64,000 nucleotides of DNA from UMGS1696 sp964621165 (GTDB lineage: Bacteria > Bacillota > Clostridia > Oscillospirales > CAG-272): NCBI GenBank assembly GCA_964621165.1, contig CAZULC010000010.1, positions 1 to 64,000 on the forward strand, written 5' to 3'. A program made the position numbers and the translations under genes. The notes below the pieces were generated by a model. That model made no database searches. It saw only the letters and a list, made by a program, of their open reading frames with translations, and was not told the origin of the DNA. Shown piece after piece: positions 1 through 8,360 of this stretch (position 1 is the stretch's first letter; each line of letters starts with the position of its first letter).

Positions 1-142
1 ACGCACCCGTCGCATGGATGGATTGAGTATACAGTATTCAAAGACGGACTGCTGGACATGACTGAAAAAATATTGTGTGTATAAGGCTGACGGTATGGCT
101 AAGAAAAAAGACTTTATCGATATTTCCAAAGATGAAATTTAA
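1..142 (+). pseudogene. 3' end of an unknown gene, probably frameshifted
   Basis: The left edge is open in frame 1 from base 1 (THPSHGWIEYTVFKDG...) until a TAA at 82-84. A second frame reads on as ...YCVYKADGMAKKKDFIDISKDEI and stops at 140-142. The two halves join sensibly if one base of the A-run at about 65-70 is lost or gained, so this is most likely one C-terminus with a frameshift rather than two genes. The product is not recognised. It sits on the inner side of the integrase gene and so is probably cargo of the integrated element. Confidence 0.4.
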
Positions 143-201
143 TTTGACCGAAATCGACTTAAAACAAGTCGGATGATTATAAAATTACAAAGGAGACCAA
201 C

Positions 202-609
202 ATGAAGAAAGTATTATCAATGATTCTGCTACTCACTTTGATCGCAGTGTTATTCGTCGGCTGCGGTGAAAAAGGCGAAAAAGAGGAAGTTCCTGACCTT
301 ATAGGCGAATGGAGCGTGAAAAACGATGACGGCGAAGAAGGCATGACCATGATGATTACATCTGAATACATGGAAATCAACTGGGCAAGTGATGACACGT
401 CCGCGCTGTACTGGGCTGGCACGTTTACTCCTCCGACAAAATCAGGGGAATATAAGTGGACAAGCACCAACGACAAGAGCAAGACAGACACAGCCATCTT
501 GGCTTCTGGAGACGACACGAAGGAATTCACCTACGCCGACGGCGTAATCAGTTTCGACGTGTCCATGATGGGCGTGACCCAAACCATGCATGCGGAAAAG
601 GTAAAATAA
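202..609 (+). CDS. small secreted lipoprotein (element cargo)
   Basis: This 135-residue protein starts with a lipoprotein signal peptide: a charged MKK, a hydrophobic stretch and a lipobox LFVGC, so the mature protein would begin at Cys21 and be anchored to the outer face of the membrane. The rest is a polar domain with alternating beta-like strands (LIGEWSVKNDDG..., a run of Asp and Thr) that resembles the small lipocalin-like or DUF5640-like lipoproteins of gut Firmicutes. No catalytic motif is visible. A strong ribosome binding site (AAAGGAG) lies before the ATG. Its stop codon overlaps the start of the integrase gene (TAATG), so the two are probably translated together. The function is unknown. 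Confidence 0.75.
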   Translation: MKKVLSMILLLTLIAVLFVGCGEKGEKEEVPDLIGEWSVKNDDGEEGMTMMITSEYMEINWASDDTSALYWAGTFTPPTKSGEYKWTSTNDKSKTDTAILASGDDTKEFTYADGVISFDVSMMGVTQTMHAEKVK

Positions 610-1691
610 TGGCAAACGCAAAAAAACTCCCGTCGGGCAACTGGCGGGCTTTAGTTTATATAGGCAAGGATGCGAACGGTCAGCGGAAATATGAATCCAT
701 TACCGGCACGACCGAGGCGGAGGTCAATATGCTTGCGGCTCAGCGGCGGTATGAAATCGAGAAGGGAACAAAGAAAGCGAAGATTCCCGCCAGCATGACT
801 GTCGAGGAAGCTATACAGAAATACATTGACGACCGGGACAGCATTCTCGCGCCGAAGACCATCCGAGAGAGCAAGGGTTATCTGCGAAATCACTATGACA
901 ATTTGAAAAACGTTCGGCTCAGCAAATTAACGGAGGCAATGATTCAAAAAGAGGTCAACCGGGAAGCGCGAACTCTTTCGCCGAAGTCCATCCGCACGAT
1001 ATATAGCTTGCTGCTCACGGCGGTCAGAACGGCAGTCCCGGATTTGAATTTTACAATAGTCTACCCGCAAAAAGAAAAAAAGGAGATGAAAATCCCGACA
1101 AAAGACGAGTTAATCATGCTCCTGAATGAGATTGATGGAAAACGGCTTGAGATTCCCGTCCTGCTTGCGGCGACCTGCGGAATGAGACGCGGAGAGATAG
1201 CCGCACTGGATTTGAAGAAGGACGTGGATTATAAGAATAATAAGATTAGGATAACAAAAGCGATAAGCAACAACGACAAAGGTGAGTGGGTGATAAAGCC
1301 GCCGAAAACAACGGACAGCCGGCGGACAATCGACTGCCCGGAATGGGTTATTGCTAAACTGGCGGCGGCGCGGGATGACCCGGAGTATAGGATGATGCAC
1401 CCGTCACATATTACGTCAGCATTTGCGCGGACGTGCGAGCGATTGGGGTTGGATATACGTTTTCACGACTTGCGGCATTACTTTGCTTCGCTCATGCTGT
1501 CTCTGGGAGTGCCGGATAAGTATGCTATGGCGAGACTAGGACACGCTACACCGAACATGTTAAAGACTGTATATCAGCATTTGATGGACGATAAGGATGC
1601 CGAGATAACGACACAGATTAACGGATATTTCGAGGGTATGCAACACGACTTGCAACACGAAACGAAATTGAAAGAAGAAAAAGAGAGCTAA
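609..1691 (+). CDS. tyrosine recombinase / site-specific integrase
   Basis: The 360-residue enzyme cuts and rejoins DNA through a tyrosine to insert or excise its element. The catalytic set is complete: Arg193 in GMRRGE, Lys233, His286 and Arg289 in HDLR, His312 in LGHAT, and nucleophile Tyr322 in TVYQHL. Residues about 1-55 form the small DNA-binding arm (MANAKKLPSGNWRAL...) and about 63-160 the SAM-like core-binding domain, the layout of Tn916/phage-type integrases. An upstream ATG at 456 is in frame but lies inside the lipoprotein gene, so I take the ATG at 609, which overlaps the lipoprotein stop. Some 40 bases after its stop lies the 3' end of a tRNA, the expected attachment site. Confidence 0.93.
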   Translation: MANAKKLPSGNWRALVYIGKDANGQRKYESITGTTEAEVNMLAAQRRYEIEKGTKKAKIPASMTVEEAIQKYIDDRDSILAPKTIRESKGYLRNHYDNLKNVRLSKLTEAMIQKEVNREARTLSPKSIRTIYSLLLTAVRTAVPDLNFTIVYPQKEKKEMKIPTKDELIMLLNEIDGKRLEIPVLLAATCGMRRGEIAALDLKKDVDYKNNKIRITKAISNNDKGEWVIKPPKTTDSRRTIDCPEWVIAKLAAARDDPEYRMMHPSHITSAFARTCERLGLDIRFHDLRHYFASLMLSLGVPDKYAMARLGHATPNMLKTVYQHLMDDKDAEITTQINGYFEGMQHDLQHETKLKEEKES

Positions 1692-1735
1692 TTGGGGCAA
1701 AATGAGAGAATTAACGCGAAATGAGATTAAAGCAG

Positions 1736-1760
1736 GCTGGTTCGAATCCAGTCACTCCGA
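1736..1760 (+). other. attachment site: 3' end of a tRNA gene (probably tRNA-Pro)
   Basis: The bases read as a T-arm (GCTGG TTCGAAT CCAGT, five pairs) followed by the acceptor 3' strand CACTCCG and discriminator A. No D-arm or anticodon arm lies upstream, so only the 3' end is here. CACTCCGA fits a tRNA whose 5' end is CGGAGTG, a pattern common for bacterial tRNA-Pro; this identity is inferred. An integrase gene 45 bases away makes it the element-chromosome junction, with the intact tRNA expected left of the window. CCA is not encoded. Confidence 0.75.
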
Positions 1761-1765
1761 TGAAG

Positions 1766-1807
1766 TCCGTGTGAATTGATTAACGTCAATCTATACGGAT
1801 TTTTTTA
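1766..1807 (+). terminator. rho-independent terminator of the displaced tRNA
   Basis: TCCGTGTGAATTGA at 1766-1779 pairs with TCAATCTATACGGA at 1786-1799 (13 of 14 pairs, some G-T) around a six-base loop and is followed by seven T. It would normally end the tRNA transcript and marks the start of the original chromosome. Confidence 0.85.
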
Positions 1808-1929
1808 TTTTATCACCGCTTTTTCCCCCCGTCAGTCCGGCTGAATCTGAGAGAGATACGGCTGAAATTTACGAAAAATGCAACACGAAAAAAGCCGACG
1901 CAGATTTTTCTTGCATCGACTTGATTTTA

Positions 1930-2349
1930 TCATACTTTCCTCTCATCCAACGCGCAAACCAGCTCCTCCATCCGCTCAACGGGGAACGGTGGAAAGGCGG
2001 CGGGCTTCATGGCTAGGGAGACTAACTTCACCGGGTTATCGTCGGCGGCTATACGGTTGGAACTGAGTGCGCCGCAGATATTGCAACGGTGAATCACAGC
2101 CCACTCGCCGCTCTTTCTGACCCACACCGCAATCGGATCCATTACTCCGCCGCAGTCAGCCTCACGGTCGCCCGGCTTTACGTCAAGGTGCTGGCTGGAC
2201 AGACAGTAGGGACAGTGGTTTCTATGCTCACTCCCTGCACCGTCTGGCAGAACAAGCCGTCCACATACCTTGCAGGTGAATGAATCGCGGCACGGGTGGG
2301 CTTTATAATAACCTTTTTCGTATGATTTCTTTTTATTCTCTCTGTTCAT
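1930..2349 (-). CDS. RNHCP domain-containing zinc-binding protein
   Basis: The 139-residue protein carries the signature that names the RNHCP family (HRNHCPYCLSS) plus further Cys pairs, CKVC near the N-terminus and CNIC near residue 95, which look like zinc-ribbon ligands. The N-terminus is very basic (MNRENKKKSYEKG). Family members occur across bacteria with no assigned function; nucleic-acid or ribosome binding is only a guess. The start is the ATG at 2349, because AGGAGG lies at the right distance before it; a longer reading from 2376 would place that site inside the gene. The gene stands alone just outside the integrated element. Confidence 0.85.
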   Translation of the reverse strand: MNRENKKKSYEKGYYKAHPCRDSFTCKVCGRLVLPDGAGSEHRNHCPYCLSSQHLDVKPGDREADCGGVMDPIAVWVRKSGEWAVIHRCNICGALSSNRIAADDNPVKLVSLAMKPAAFPPFPVERMEELVCALDERKV

Positions 2350-2590
2350 TTTATACCTCCTGAAAGTCAAATTCATTTTATAGGAGGCTTGTCAGTCAAT
2401 CAGCAAACCTCCCAGCTATGCTGCAACCCTCTCCGACGTATTATTTTTCATATAGTTTTCTCCTTACGATATAATTTTACCGGAACAGGTCCGGCTGCAA
2501 TAAATTATACCACAGTTCGACGCCTTTTTCAACCAAATCCGCCGGAAAGAATAGTTTAACCTGTTTTTTCCGTTCACACACGTGACCGCA

Positions 2591-2619
2591 TTGACAAAAC
2601 TATCTTTTCGCGGTATAAT
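2591..2619 (+). promoter_or_regulatory. consensus sigma-A promoter of the broken secreted-protein gene
   Basis: TTGACA (2591-2596) and TATAAT (2614-2619) are both perfect consensus hexamers with a 17-base spacer, 33 bases before the ATG at 2652. The stretch 2350-2651 otherwise holds only an imperfect hairpin at about 2382-2411 in the leader of the minus-strand RNHCP gene. Confidence 0.85.
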
Positions 2620-2651
2620 ATTGTCATAAAAGGAAGATTGGGGATGGTTTT

Positions 2652-3234
2652 ATGAAAAAAAGCAGAGCTAAAATTGCCGCGATTGCCGCTGTACCGATTA
2701 TCGGAGACGGAGGCCAAAACCGAGCCGTACACCCAGACGGAGACTGAGCTTTCGCCTGAGTCAGATAAGGAAACATCCGCGCCAATGGTAGAGGAAATTC
2801 AGTGGGTTTTGGGAGACGCCGGAGCCGAATCATCTCCTTCCACCGAAACTAAGCTTTACAGCGAGCCTGAATCATACGCTGAACCGGAAACCGAACCTTT
2901 GTACGAGTGGGATACATACGCCGAAACCGAGCCTGAACTTGAGACTGAAACAGTAATCACAGACAACAGTGAACTATCTGCAAGCGCGTACTTCTGGGCG
3001 CCGACGGGAAATAAAGTACACACAAATCCTAACTGCCGTTCATTCAAATCGAGGTATATTTTCGCCGGCACACTCGAAGAAGCCTAATCAGTTCGGACAG
3101 ACGGAATCTGCGACATTTGCACAAAAGAAGTAGGTGCATCCAGTATAATGACTCTCGAGCAAGCCTGCTCAATCACAAACTGCCGCACCTACGAAGACTA
3201 CATCAATGGCATCCCCGCCGAAGCATTCGAATAA
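2652..3234 (+). pseudogene. broken secreted Thr/Glu-rich protein with a C-terminal Cys motif
   Basis: The reading begins MKKSRAKIAAIAAV, a plausible signal peptide, then must change frame near 2690-2700 to continue as a low-complexity linker rich in Glu, Thr and Pro (TETEAKTEPYTQ, AEPETEP). The C-terminal part, WAPTGNKVHTNPNCRSFK...GTLEEA, is stopped by TAA at 3085-3087. The same frame then continues with GICDICTKEV and runs to 3234. The combined pattern, VHxNPNC...LEEA...CDICT, resembles the small Cys-containing modules at the ends of secreted Firmicutes proteins. One frameshift and one nonsense codon therefore break a gene that still has a perfect promoter and a terminator. Confidence 0.75.
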
Positions 3235-3245
3235 TCCATATAAAA

Positions 3246-3290
3246 AAGGCCCTGCAGAATTATGCTCCCGCAAGGTCTTTTGCTTTTTTA
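3246..3290 (+). terminator. rho-independent terminator
   Basis: AAGGCCCTGC (3246-3255) pairs with GCAAGGTCTT (3270-3279), with one mismatch and one G-T pair, followed by a T-rich tract. It lies directly behind the pseudogene ending at 3234. Confidence 0.75.
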
Positions 3291-4485
3291 TCACTCCTCA
3301 ATGAATCTGCAGAGAAGCCGTGCAACCTCGTCTATGTCGATGGGCTGGCCACATGTGCGTTCATTCCGTGGCTCAGGCACCGCTGGATGTCATCGGAATA
3401 TGCGTCAGCGGTCATCGCGATAATCGGCAGGTCTGCGTCAAGCCTGTCCATTGCGCGGATTTCGTCAGTCACACCGTAGCCGTCAAGAGTGAGCATGCGG
3501 ATGTCCATCAGAATGGCGTCATACCAGCCGACCTCTGAATCCCTGAACATATTCACGCAGATTTCGCCGTTTTCAGCCCAGTCAAGCTCCAGTCCGAGAT
3601 CGTGAAGCAGCTCATACGCTATTTCCCAGTTGAGCTCATTGTCCTCAGCCACAAGAATCCGCCGTCCGCTGAACCGGAATTTTTCTTTCTCCGGCTCGGG
3701 CTGGTAGTCGTCCGCGTCAGCATACGGCTTGAGTCCTTAGAACAGGAACAGGGGCTTCATCAAAAATCCGCTGATTCCGGCGTCCCGTGCTTCGTCCTCA
3801 ATTTCCGTCCAGTCGTAGGCTGACATCATGAGAATCGGCACGTCATCACCAAGCTGGCGGCGTAGTTGTGCACTACAAATGTATTGTCTTTGCGGATTAC
3901 AATGGAATAAACCAGTGCGTCCCCTTCTTCGAGGGAGAGAATTTCCGACAGATACGTTATAGGAAGCTCGCCTATCATTGCAACGCACTTCTCTATTCCG
4001 GGAATCGACAGCCGGACGGGCGCACACATAAGCATAACCTGTTTTCCTTCGGCGTTGGAACCTACCGCAACCCGGCTGATTACGTTTTTCAGCGAATCCA
4101 GGTATATGGCAGGCGTCGAGTACTGCAGAGGTTCGCCGTAGATTGTCTCGATATTGCCGTCCTCGTCTATCCAGCTCACCGAGTCGTAGTTCCTGCTGTG
4201 GCTGTAGTAGGTCATCCATTTGTAGTATTCATCCTTGTTGTCCTCGCACATAGGCGGCGTTGTTTCCGCGAATGTAGCCATAGGAGTCAGGCACTGGTCG
4301 CTTATCGCGTCAAAATGCTTGGAAACTCTCTCGTTGATGTTCGACATGTAGATGTTTCCCAGCTGGGTGTCGGCCTGATTGTTTTGACTGTTCAAATAAA
4401 TTTCCAGAAAAGCGAAAAAAACAAGAAGCACCACGCAAACTCCGATACGACTTCCCATGAGAAAATGTTTTATTTTATTCTTCAT
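3291..4485 (-). pseudogene. remnant of a hybrid sensor histidine kinase with its kinase core deleted
   Basis: From the ATG at 4485 the product has an N-terminal membrane segment (about residues 12-29) and an extracytoplasmic sensor region. Near 3855 the reading jumps in a changed frame from VVHNYAA into a receiver-domain sequence (QLGDDVPILMMSAYDW...GFLMKP). An in-frame TAA follows at 3737-3739. The same frame then gives a second receiver (RRILVAEDNE...DAILMDIRM...IIAMTADAY) that loses one base near HVA(K)PIDID before the stop at 3291-3293. The second membrane segment, His-kinase and ATPase domains are missing. Normal hybrid kinases have sensor, kinase and two receivers, so an internal deletion, a nonsense codon and a frameshift have destroyed this one. 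Confidence 0.85.
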
Positions 4486-4720
4486 ATACCTTTCTTTTTT
4501 GTTTGCGGTTTTTTCCCGAGGGCTTTTCTCAGAACCGTCATAAGATTGTCAATGTCGATTGGCTTTGCTATGTGACCGTCAAGACCCGCGTCAAGAGCAT
4601 TCTGCCGGTCCTCCTCAAACGCGTTTGCGGTCATGGCGTATATCGGATTTTGGCTTTTTCACTGTCCGGAAGCTCACGGATCAGCCGTGTGGTCTCGTAG
4701 CCGTCCATTTTCGGCAACAG
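4482..4720 (-). pseudogene. C-terminal receiver-domain fragment
   Basis: On the minus strand the bases read PKMDGYETTRLIRELPDSEKAKI, then after a one-base deletion IYAMTANAFEEDRQNALDAG and GHIAKPIDIDNLMTVLRK. These are the MDGYE, TANAF and KPID motifs of a two-component receiver. The 5' part is absent; upstream of 4720 the sequence becomes unrelated AT-rich DNA. The stop overlaps the start of the sensor-kinase remnant (ATGA at 4482-4485), so the two once formed a coupled pair. Confidence 0.8.
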
Positions 4721-4800
4721 AAATTATTACAAATAAATATAAGTTATAATATAGTTGCATTGTAAATTTTTAGAGTTTTCTTGATTATTGGTAAAAAGTC

Positions 4801-4829
4801 TTGTGTTTTATCAGAAAATATGCTATAAT
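4801..4829 (+). promoter_or_regulatory. sigma-A promoter of the first solute-binding protein gene
   Basis: TTGTGT (4801-4806), a 17-base spacer and a perfect TATAAT (4824-4829), 98 bases before the start codon. The flanking DNA is very AT-rich. Confidence 0.7.
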
Positions 4830-4926
4830 AAAATATGAAACTATTGCATCTGTTACTGTACAATACCAACAAATTAAATCAGCCCAGTTCATTTTCACCA
4901 ACACCCAAAGATGAAAGGAGCCTTCT

Positions 4927-6429
4927 ATGAAAACAAAACGATTCGTCACCCTGTTCCTTGCTGCGCAGATGCTTCTTTTGAGCGCTTGCTCCAACGCAAA
5001 GGAACAAACAGAGACCACGCAAAATGAACAGTCCTCGTCATCATTAGATACTACATCTCTGGAAGAAACCACCACAACGGAATATGAAACAGAGGACGAT
5101 GCCTCATCCAGATTACAAATTTCCGACGAGCTGCCAGATAAAAAATTCGACGGCAAGTCGTTCCGTGTGCTTGTGACGGAATCTAAAGCATATCAGCATG
5201 ATGCCGAGGATCTGACGGGTGAGCTGACAAACGACGCTGTATACAATAGAAATGTAACAATTGAGGACCGCTTCGACTGTAATATTGAGACGGTTATTGA
5301 CTCCGTTCCATATACATCCATCGACAAATATGTCAAATCGGGAACAAATGTCTGCGAAATCGTGGACCACTACCAGTACAAAGCTGGAGACCCTATTTCA
5401 AAAGGCGACTATATTGACTGGAATACCATACCATACATTAATCAGGACAAACCGTGGTGGAACAAAGACTCCAACGACGGCTCAACTATCAATGGCAAGC
5501 TCTTCTGCATTGTCGGCGACCTCTCCCTCACATCCATGCAGTTCACCTACGCAATGTTCTTCGACATGGATCTGATGGCAAAATACGGCTACTCCTCCGA
5601 AACCATGTACAACATCGTCAGGGAAGGCAACTGGACAATTGACAAGCTGACCGAGCTGGCATCAGCTGTTTATGAGGACAACAACGGCGACGGAGTGGAA
5701 AACGAGGGCGACACCTTCGGCTATGCATACTGGAATTATCACGGCACAGACGTGTGGGTTACAGCCATTGGCGAGCATCCGACCGTATTCGAGAATGGCG
5801 AGCTTAAAGTAACCCTTGGTACGGAAAAGGTTTTCTCCGCACTTGAAAAGGTAATCAATCTTGTTTACAATACAACAGGTGCGAAAAAGTTCACAGACGA
5901 AAATTTAGGTCGTTCAGAATTTATTTCCGGCAGAATCGGTATTATGCCGCTGATGTTTGACGACTGCTACTCCGCACTGCGCGATATGGAAAACTCATAT
6001 GGCGTGCTACCTTATCCGAAGTACGATGAAGCGCAGGAAAACTACTACACTAACTCCATGGATCAGTTCAGCGTGTTCGGCATTCCAAAGACTCTGCCGT
6101 CCGAAGATTATGAATTTGTCGGCATTTTGATGGAAGCTCTAAATGCAGAAACCTACAAGACGGTTACTCCCGTTTACTACGACACCGCGCTGAAGGACAG
6201 ATATTCACAGGACCGCGAAACCGCCGAAATGATTGACCTCATAATGGACGGACGTGTCTACGAATTCTCCTTCCAGTTCGGTGAATATCTGGCAAGTCTG
6301 CCATATATGTTCAGAAACCAGCTCTACAGCAACTCCACTGACCTCGCTTCAACCTTGAAGAAAAGCGAAAAAGCCATCAACAAAAAACTGCAACAGCTCT
6401 ACACGTACTACGATGACACTGTTGAATAA
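4927..6429 (+). CDS. extracellular solute-binding lipoprotein, orphan (copy 1)
   Basis: This 500-residue lipoprotein has a signal peptide ending in the lipobox LLSAC, then a Ser/Thr/Glu-rich linker to about residue 60 and a large binding domain of the ABC sugar-transporter type (family 1-like: KKFDGKSFRVLV at the start, Trp-rich WWNKDSNDGS, and a conserved GNWTIDKL segment). Near residue 255 it carries a calcium-loop-like run, DNNGDGVENEGD. No permease or ATPase gene is nearby, so either it feeds a distant transporter or it works as a surface receptor. It is a paralogue of the protein at 14828-16309. The start is set by AAAGGAG before ATG 4927 and by the signal peptide. The ligand is unknown; nearby glycosidases suggest a carbohydrate. 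Confidence 0.85.
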   Translation: MKTKRFVTLFLAAQMLLLSACSNAKEQTETTQNEQSSSSLDTTSLEETTTTEYETEDDASSRLQISDELPDKKFDGKSFRVLVTESKAYQHDAEDLTGELTNDAVYNRNVTIEDRFDCNIETVIDSVPYTSIDKYVKSGTNVCEIVDHYQYKAGDPISKGDYIDWNTIPYINQDKPWWNKDSNDGSTINGKLFCIVGDLSLTSMQFTYAMFFDMDLMAKYGYSSETMYNIVREGNWTIDKLTELASAVYEDNNGDGVENEGDTFGYAYWNYHGTDVWVTAIGEHPTVFENGELKVTLGTEKVFSALEKVINLVYNTTGAKKFTDENLGRSEFISGRIGIMPLMFDDCYSALRDMENSYGVLPYPKYDEAQENYYTNSMDQFSVFGIPKTLPSEDYEFVGILMEALNAETYKTVTPVYYDTALKDRYSQDRETAEMIDLIMDGRVYEFSFQFGEYLASLPYMFRNQLYSNSTDLASTLKKSEKAINKKLQQLYTYYDDTVE

Positions 6430-6474
6430 CGCAGAAAAACGCATTATATAACAGAAGTTGAGTAAGTATAATCC

Positions 6475-6518
6475 AAACCTTTGTCTTTGGGAATTTTTCT
6501 CGATGGCGAAGGTTTTTT
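6475..6518 (+). terminator. rho-independent terminator
   Basis: AAACCTTTGTC (6475-6485) pairs with GGCGAAGGTTT (6505-6515), using two T-G pairs, and is followed by a T tract. It lies 45 bases after the first solute-binding protein gene. Confidence 0.75.
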
Positions 6519-6589
6519 GAGAATTTAAACTGTACGTGCTAAATTGCAAAATTAATTAATTTTTTCCTTATTTAATTTTTCCTTAACTC

Positions 6590-6618
6590 TTGTTTTTTTT
6601 CCATCCATATATTATAAT
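6590..6618 (+). promoter_or_regulatory. sigma-A promoter of the DUF1846 gene
   Basis: TTGTTT (6590-6595), 17-base spacer, TATAAT (6613-6618), 32 bases before the ATG and 21 bases before the ribosome binding site CAGGAG. Confidence 0.75.
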
Positions 6619-6650
6619 ATATGTGATTTTGAAATTACAGGAGTCACATA

Positions 6651-8135
6651 ATGTTTACTCAAGGCTTTGACAATAATAAATACTTTACCCTGCAAACCGA
6701 AAAAATCAACGAACGGTTATCATCCTTTGGCGGAAAACTCTACCTGGAGTTCGGCGGCAAGCTGTTTGACGACTACCACGCCTCCCGTGTTCTTCCCGGA
6801 TTCAAGCCGGACACGAAAATCAACATGCTTCTCCGAATGAAAGACAAGGCGGAAATCGTCGTCGTGGTTTCGGCTGAGGCAATCGAGCAAAACAAAATGC
6901 GCGCGGATCTCGGAATCACCTACGACCTTGACGCACTCCGGCTCATTGACGCGTTCTGTGACCGGGGTTTCTACGTCGGAAGCGTGTGCGTCACCCATTA
7001 CGCCTCCCAACCCTCCGCCGACGCGTTCATCAAACGGCTGGGCAACCTCGGAATACGGGTCTTCAAGCACTACCCCATCGAGGGATACCCCACAAATATA
7101 AAACTTATCGTCAGCGACAACGGCTACGGCAAAAACGACTACATCGAGACCACCCGCCAGCTCGTCGTCGTCACGGCCCCGGGACCCGGAAGCGGAAAAA
7201 TGGCGACTTGCCTGTCCCAGCTCTACCACGACAACAAGCGTGGAATCAAGTCTGGGTACGCAAAATTCGAGACTTTCCCCGTGTGGAACCTGCCCCTGAA
7301 CCACCCGGTCAACATCGCCTACGAAGCCGCCACCGTGGACCTCGCCGATGTGAACATGATCGACCCGTTCCATCTGGAGGCTTACGGAAAAACCACGGTA
7401 AACTACAACCGGGACGTGGAGATTTTCCCGGTGCTGCGGCGTCTGTTCGAGGGGATCTACGGCGAGTGTCCCTACAAAAGTCCAACCGACATGGGCGTGA
7501 ATATGGTGGGATTCTGCATATACGACGACGAAGCCGTATCCCATGCCGCCAACATGGAGGTAATCCGCCGGTACTACGATTGTCTCGTGAAACGCCGTAA
7601 GGGACTGTGCGACTCCGACGAGGTGTATAAGTGCGAGCTTATCATGAATCAGGCAAAAGTCAGTCCGGACGACCGCCGCGTAGTGAAAGCCGCTCTTGAC
7701 AAAGCCGAAGCCACCGACGCACCGGCAGCAGCAATCGAGCTTCCCGACGGAAAAATCGTCACGGGAAAGACCTCAAATCTTTTGGGTTCATGCGCCGCCG
7801 CAATGCTCAACGCCCTGAAAGCCCTTGCCGGAGTGGAGGACAGCGTACAGCTCATCTCCCCGGCGGTAATCGAGCCAATCTGCCGGCTTAAAACGGAGCA
7901 TCTCGGCTCAAACAACCCACGGCTCCACGCGGACGAAATTCTCCTCGCACTCGCAATATCGGCGAACACCAGCGAAAGCGCGAAATCCGCCCTGGCTTGC
8001 CTGCCCCAGCTGAAGGGGTGCGAGGTTCACGACAGCGTAATCGTCTCCCACGTGGACTCCGACACCTTCCGCAAGCTCGGCATGAACCTGACCTGCGAGC
8101 CGGTGTACGAGACTAAAAAATTATTCCATAGATAA
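6651..8135 (+). CDS. DUF1846 (UPF0371) family protein
   Basis: The 494-residue protein matches the UPF0371/DUF1846 family along its whole length: GFDNNKYFTLQTEKINERL at the N-terminus, ASRVLPGFKPDTKI, a central APGPGSGKMATCLSQLYHD with a nucleotide-loop-like GPGSGK, and the family length of about 500. It has no signal peptide and should be cytoplasmic. Members are common in Firmicutes; their biochemical role is not established as far as I know. The ATG follows CAGGAG at a normal distance. It is a single-gene unit with its own promoter and a terminator at 8217. Confidence 0.92.
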   Translation: MFTQGFDNNKYFTLQTEKINERLSSFGGKLYLEFGGKLFDDYHASRVLPGFKPDTKINMLLRMKDKAEIVVVVSAEAIEQNKMRADLGITYDLDALRLIDAFCDRGFYVGSVCVTHYASQPSADAFIKRLGNLGIRVFKHYPIEGYPTNIKLIVSDNGYGKNDYIETTRQLVVVTAPGPGSGKMATCLSQLYHDNKRGIKSGYAKFETFPVWNLPLNHPVNIAYEAATVDLADVNMIDPFHLEAYGKTTVNYNRDVEIFPVLRRLFEGIYGECPYKSPTDMGVNMVGFCIYDDEAVSHAANMEVIRRYYDCLVKRRKGLCDSDEVYKCELIMNQAKVSPDDRRVVKAALDKAEATDAPAAAIELPDGKIVTGKTSNLLGSCAAAMLNALKALAGVEDSVQLISPAVIEPICRLKTEHLGSNNPRLHADEILLALAISANTSESAKSALACLPQLKGCEVHDSVIVSHVDSDTFRKLGMNLTCEPVYETKKLFHR

Positions 8136-8216
8136 GCAATCGCGGCGTTCGTGAAGCTGTAAACAAAAACAATCCCACAACGATATCATTCACCCGAACT
8201 ATATATAATGAAGGAA

Positions 8217-8258
8217 AACGACAGTTGAGATAAAAAAATCAACAGCTGTCGTTATTCT
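8217..8258 (+). terminator. probable terminator of the DUF1846 gene
   Basis: AACGACAG (8217-8224) pairs with CTGTCGTT (8246-8253), and TTGA (8225-8228) with TCAA (8239-8242) across a three-base bulge. The T tract is short (ATTCTTT), so efficiency is uncertain. Confidence 0.6.
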
Positions 8259-8306
8259 TTGCCCCAAAACTCTCGCAAAATGAGAAAAAACTCTCTGAAC
8301 GTGACA

Positions 8307-8335
8307 TTCATTTTCCTTCCCTCGTCTGATATAAT
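8307..8335 (+). promoter_or_regulatory. probable promoter of the XRE regulator, upstream of repeat copy A
   Basis: TATAAT at 8330-8335 with a weak -35 TTCATT at 8307-8312, 17-base spacer. A transcript from here would carry repeat copy A (8361-8446) as its leader. The stretch 8136-8459 holds only this promoter, that repeat and the terminator at 8217. Confidence 0.5.
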
Positions 8336-8360
8336 ATAGACAGACAGAAGATAGAAAATA

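Noticed and set aside
456..608. Longer start for the integrase at ATG 456
   Set aside because: The extra 51 residues lie wholly inside the lipoprotein gene in another frame and look like non-coding translation; the ATG at 609 overlaps the lipoprotein stop and begins the usual integrase N-terminus.
1878..2283. Plus-strand open frames across the RNHCP gene
   Set aside because: They are shadows of the minus-strand zinc-binding gene, which has clear CxxC motifs and a good ribosome binding site.
6986..7600. Arg-rich open frames on both strands inside the DUF1846 gene
   Set aside because: Composition is typical of out-of-frame reading, and they are fully covered by the DUF1846 coding frame.
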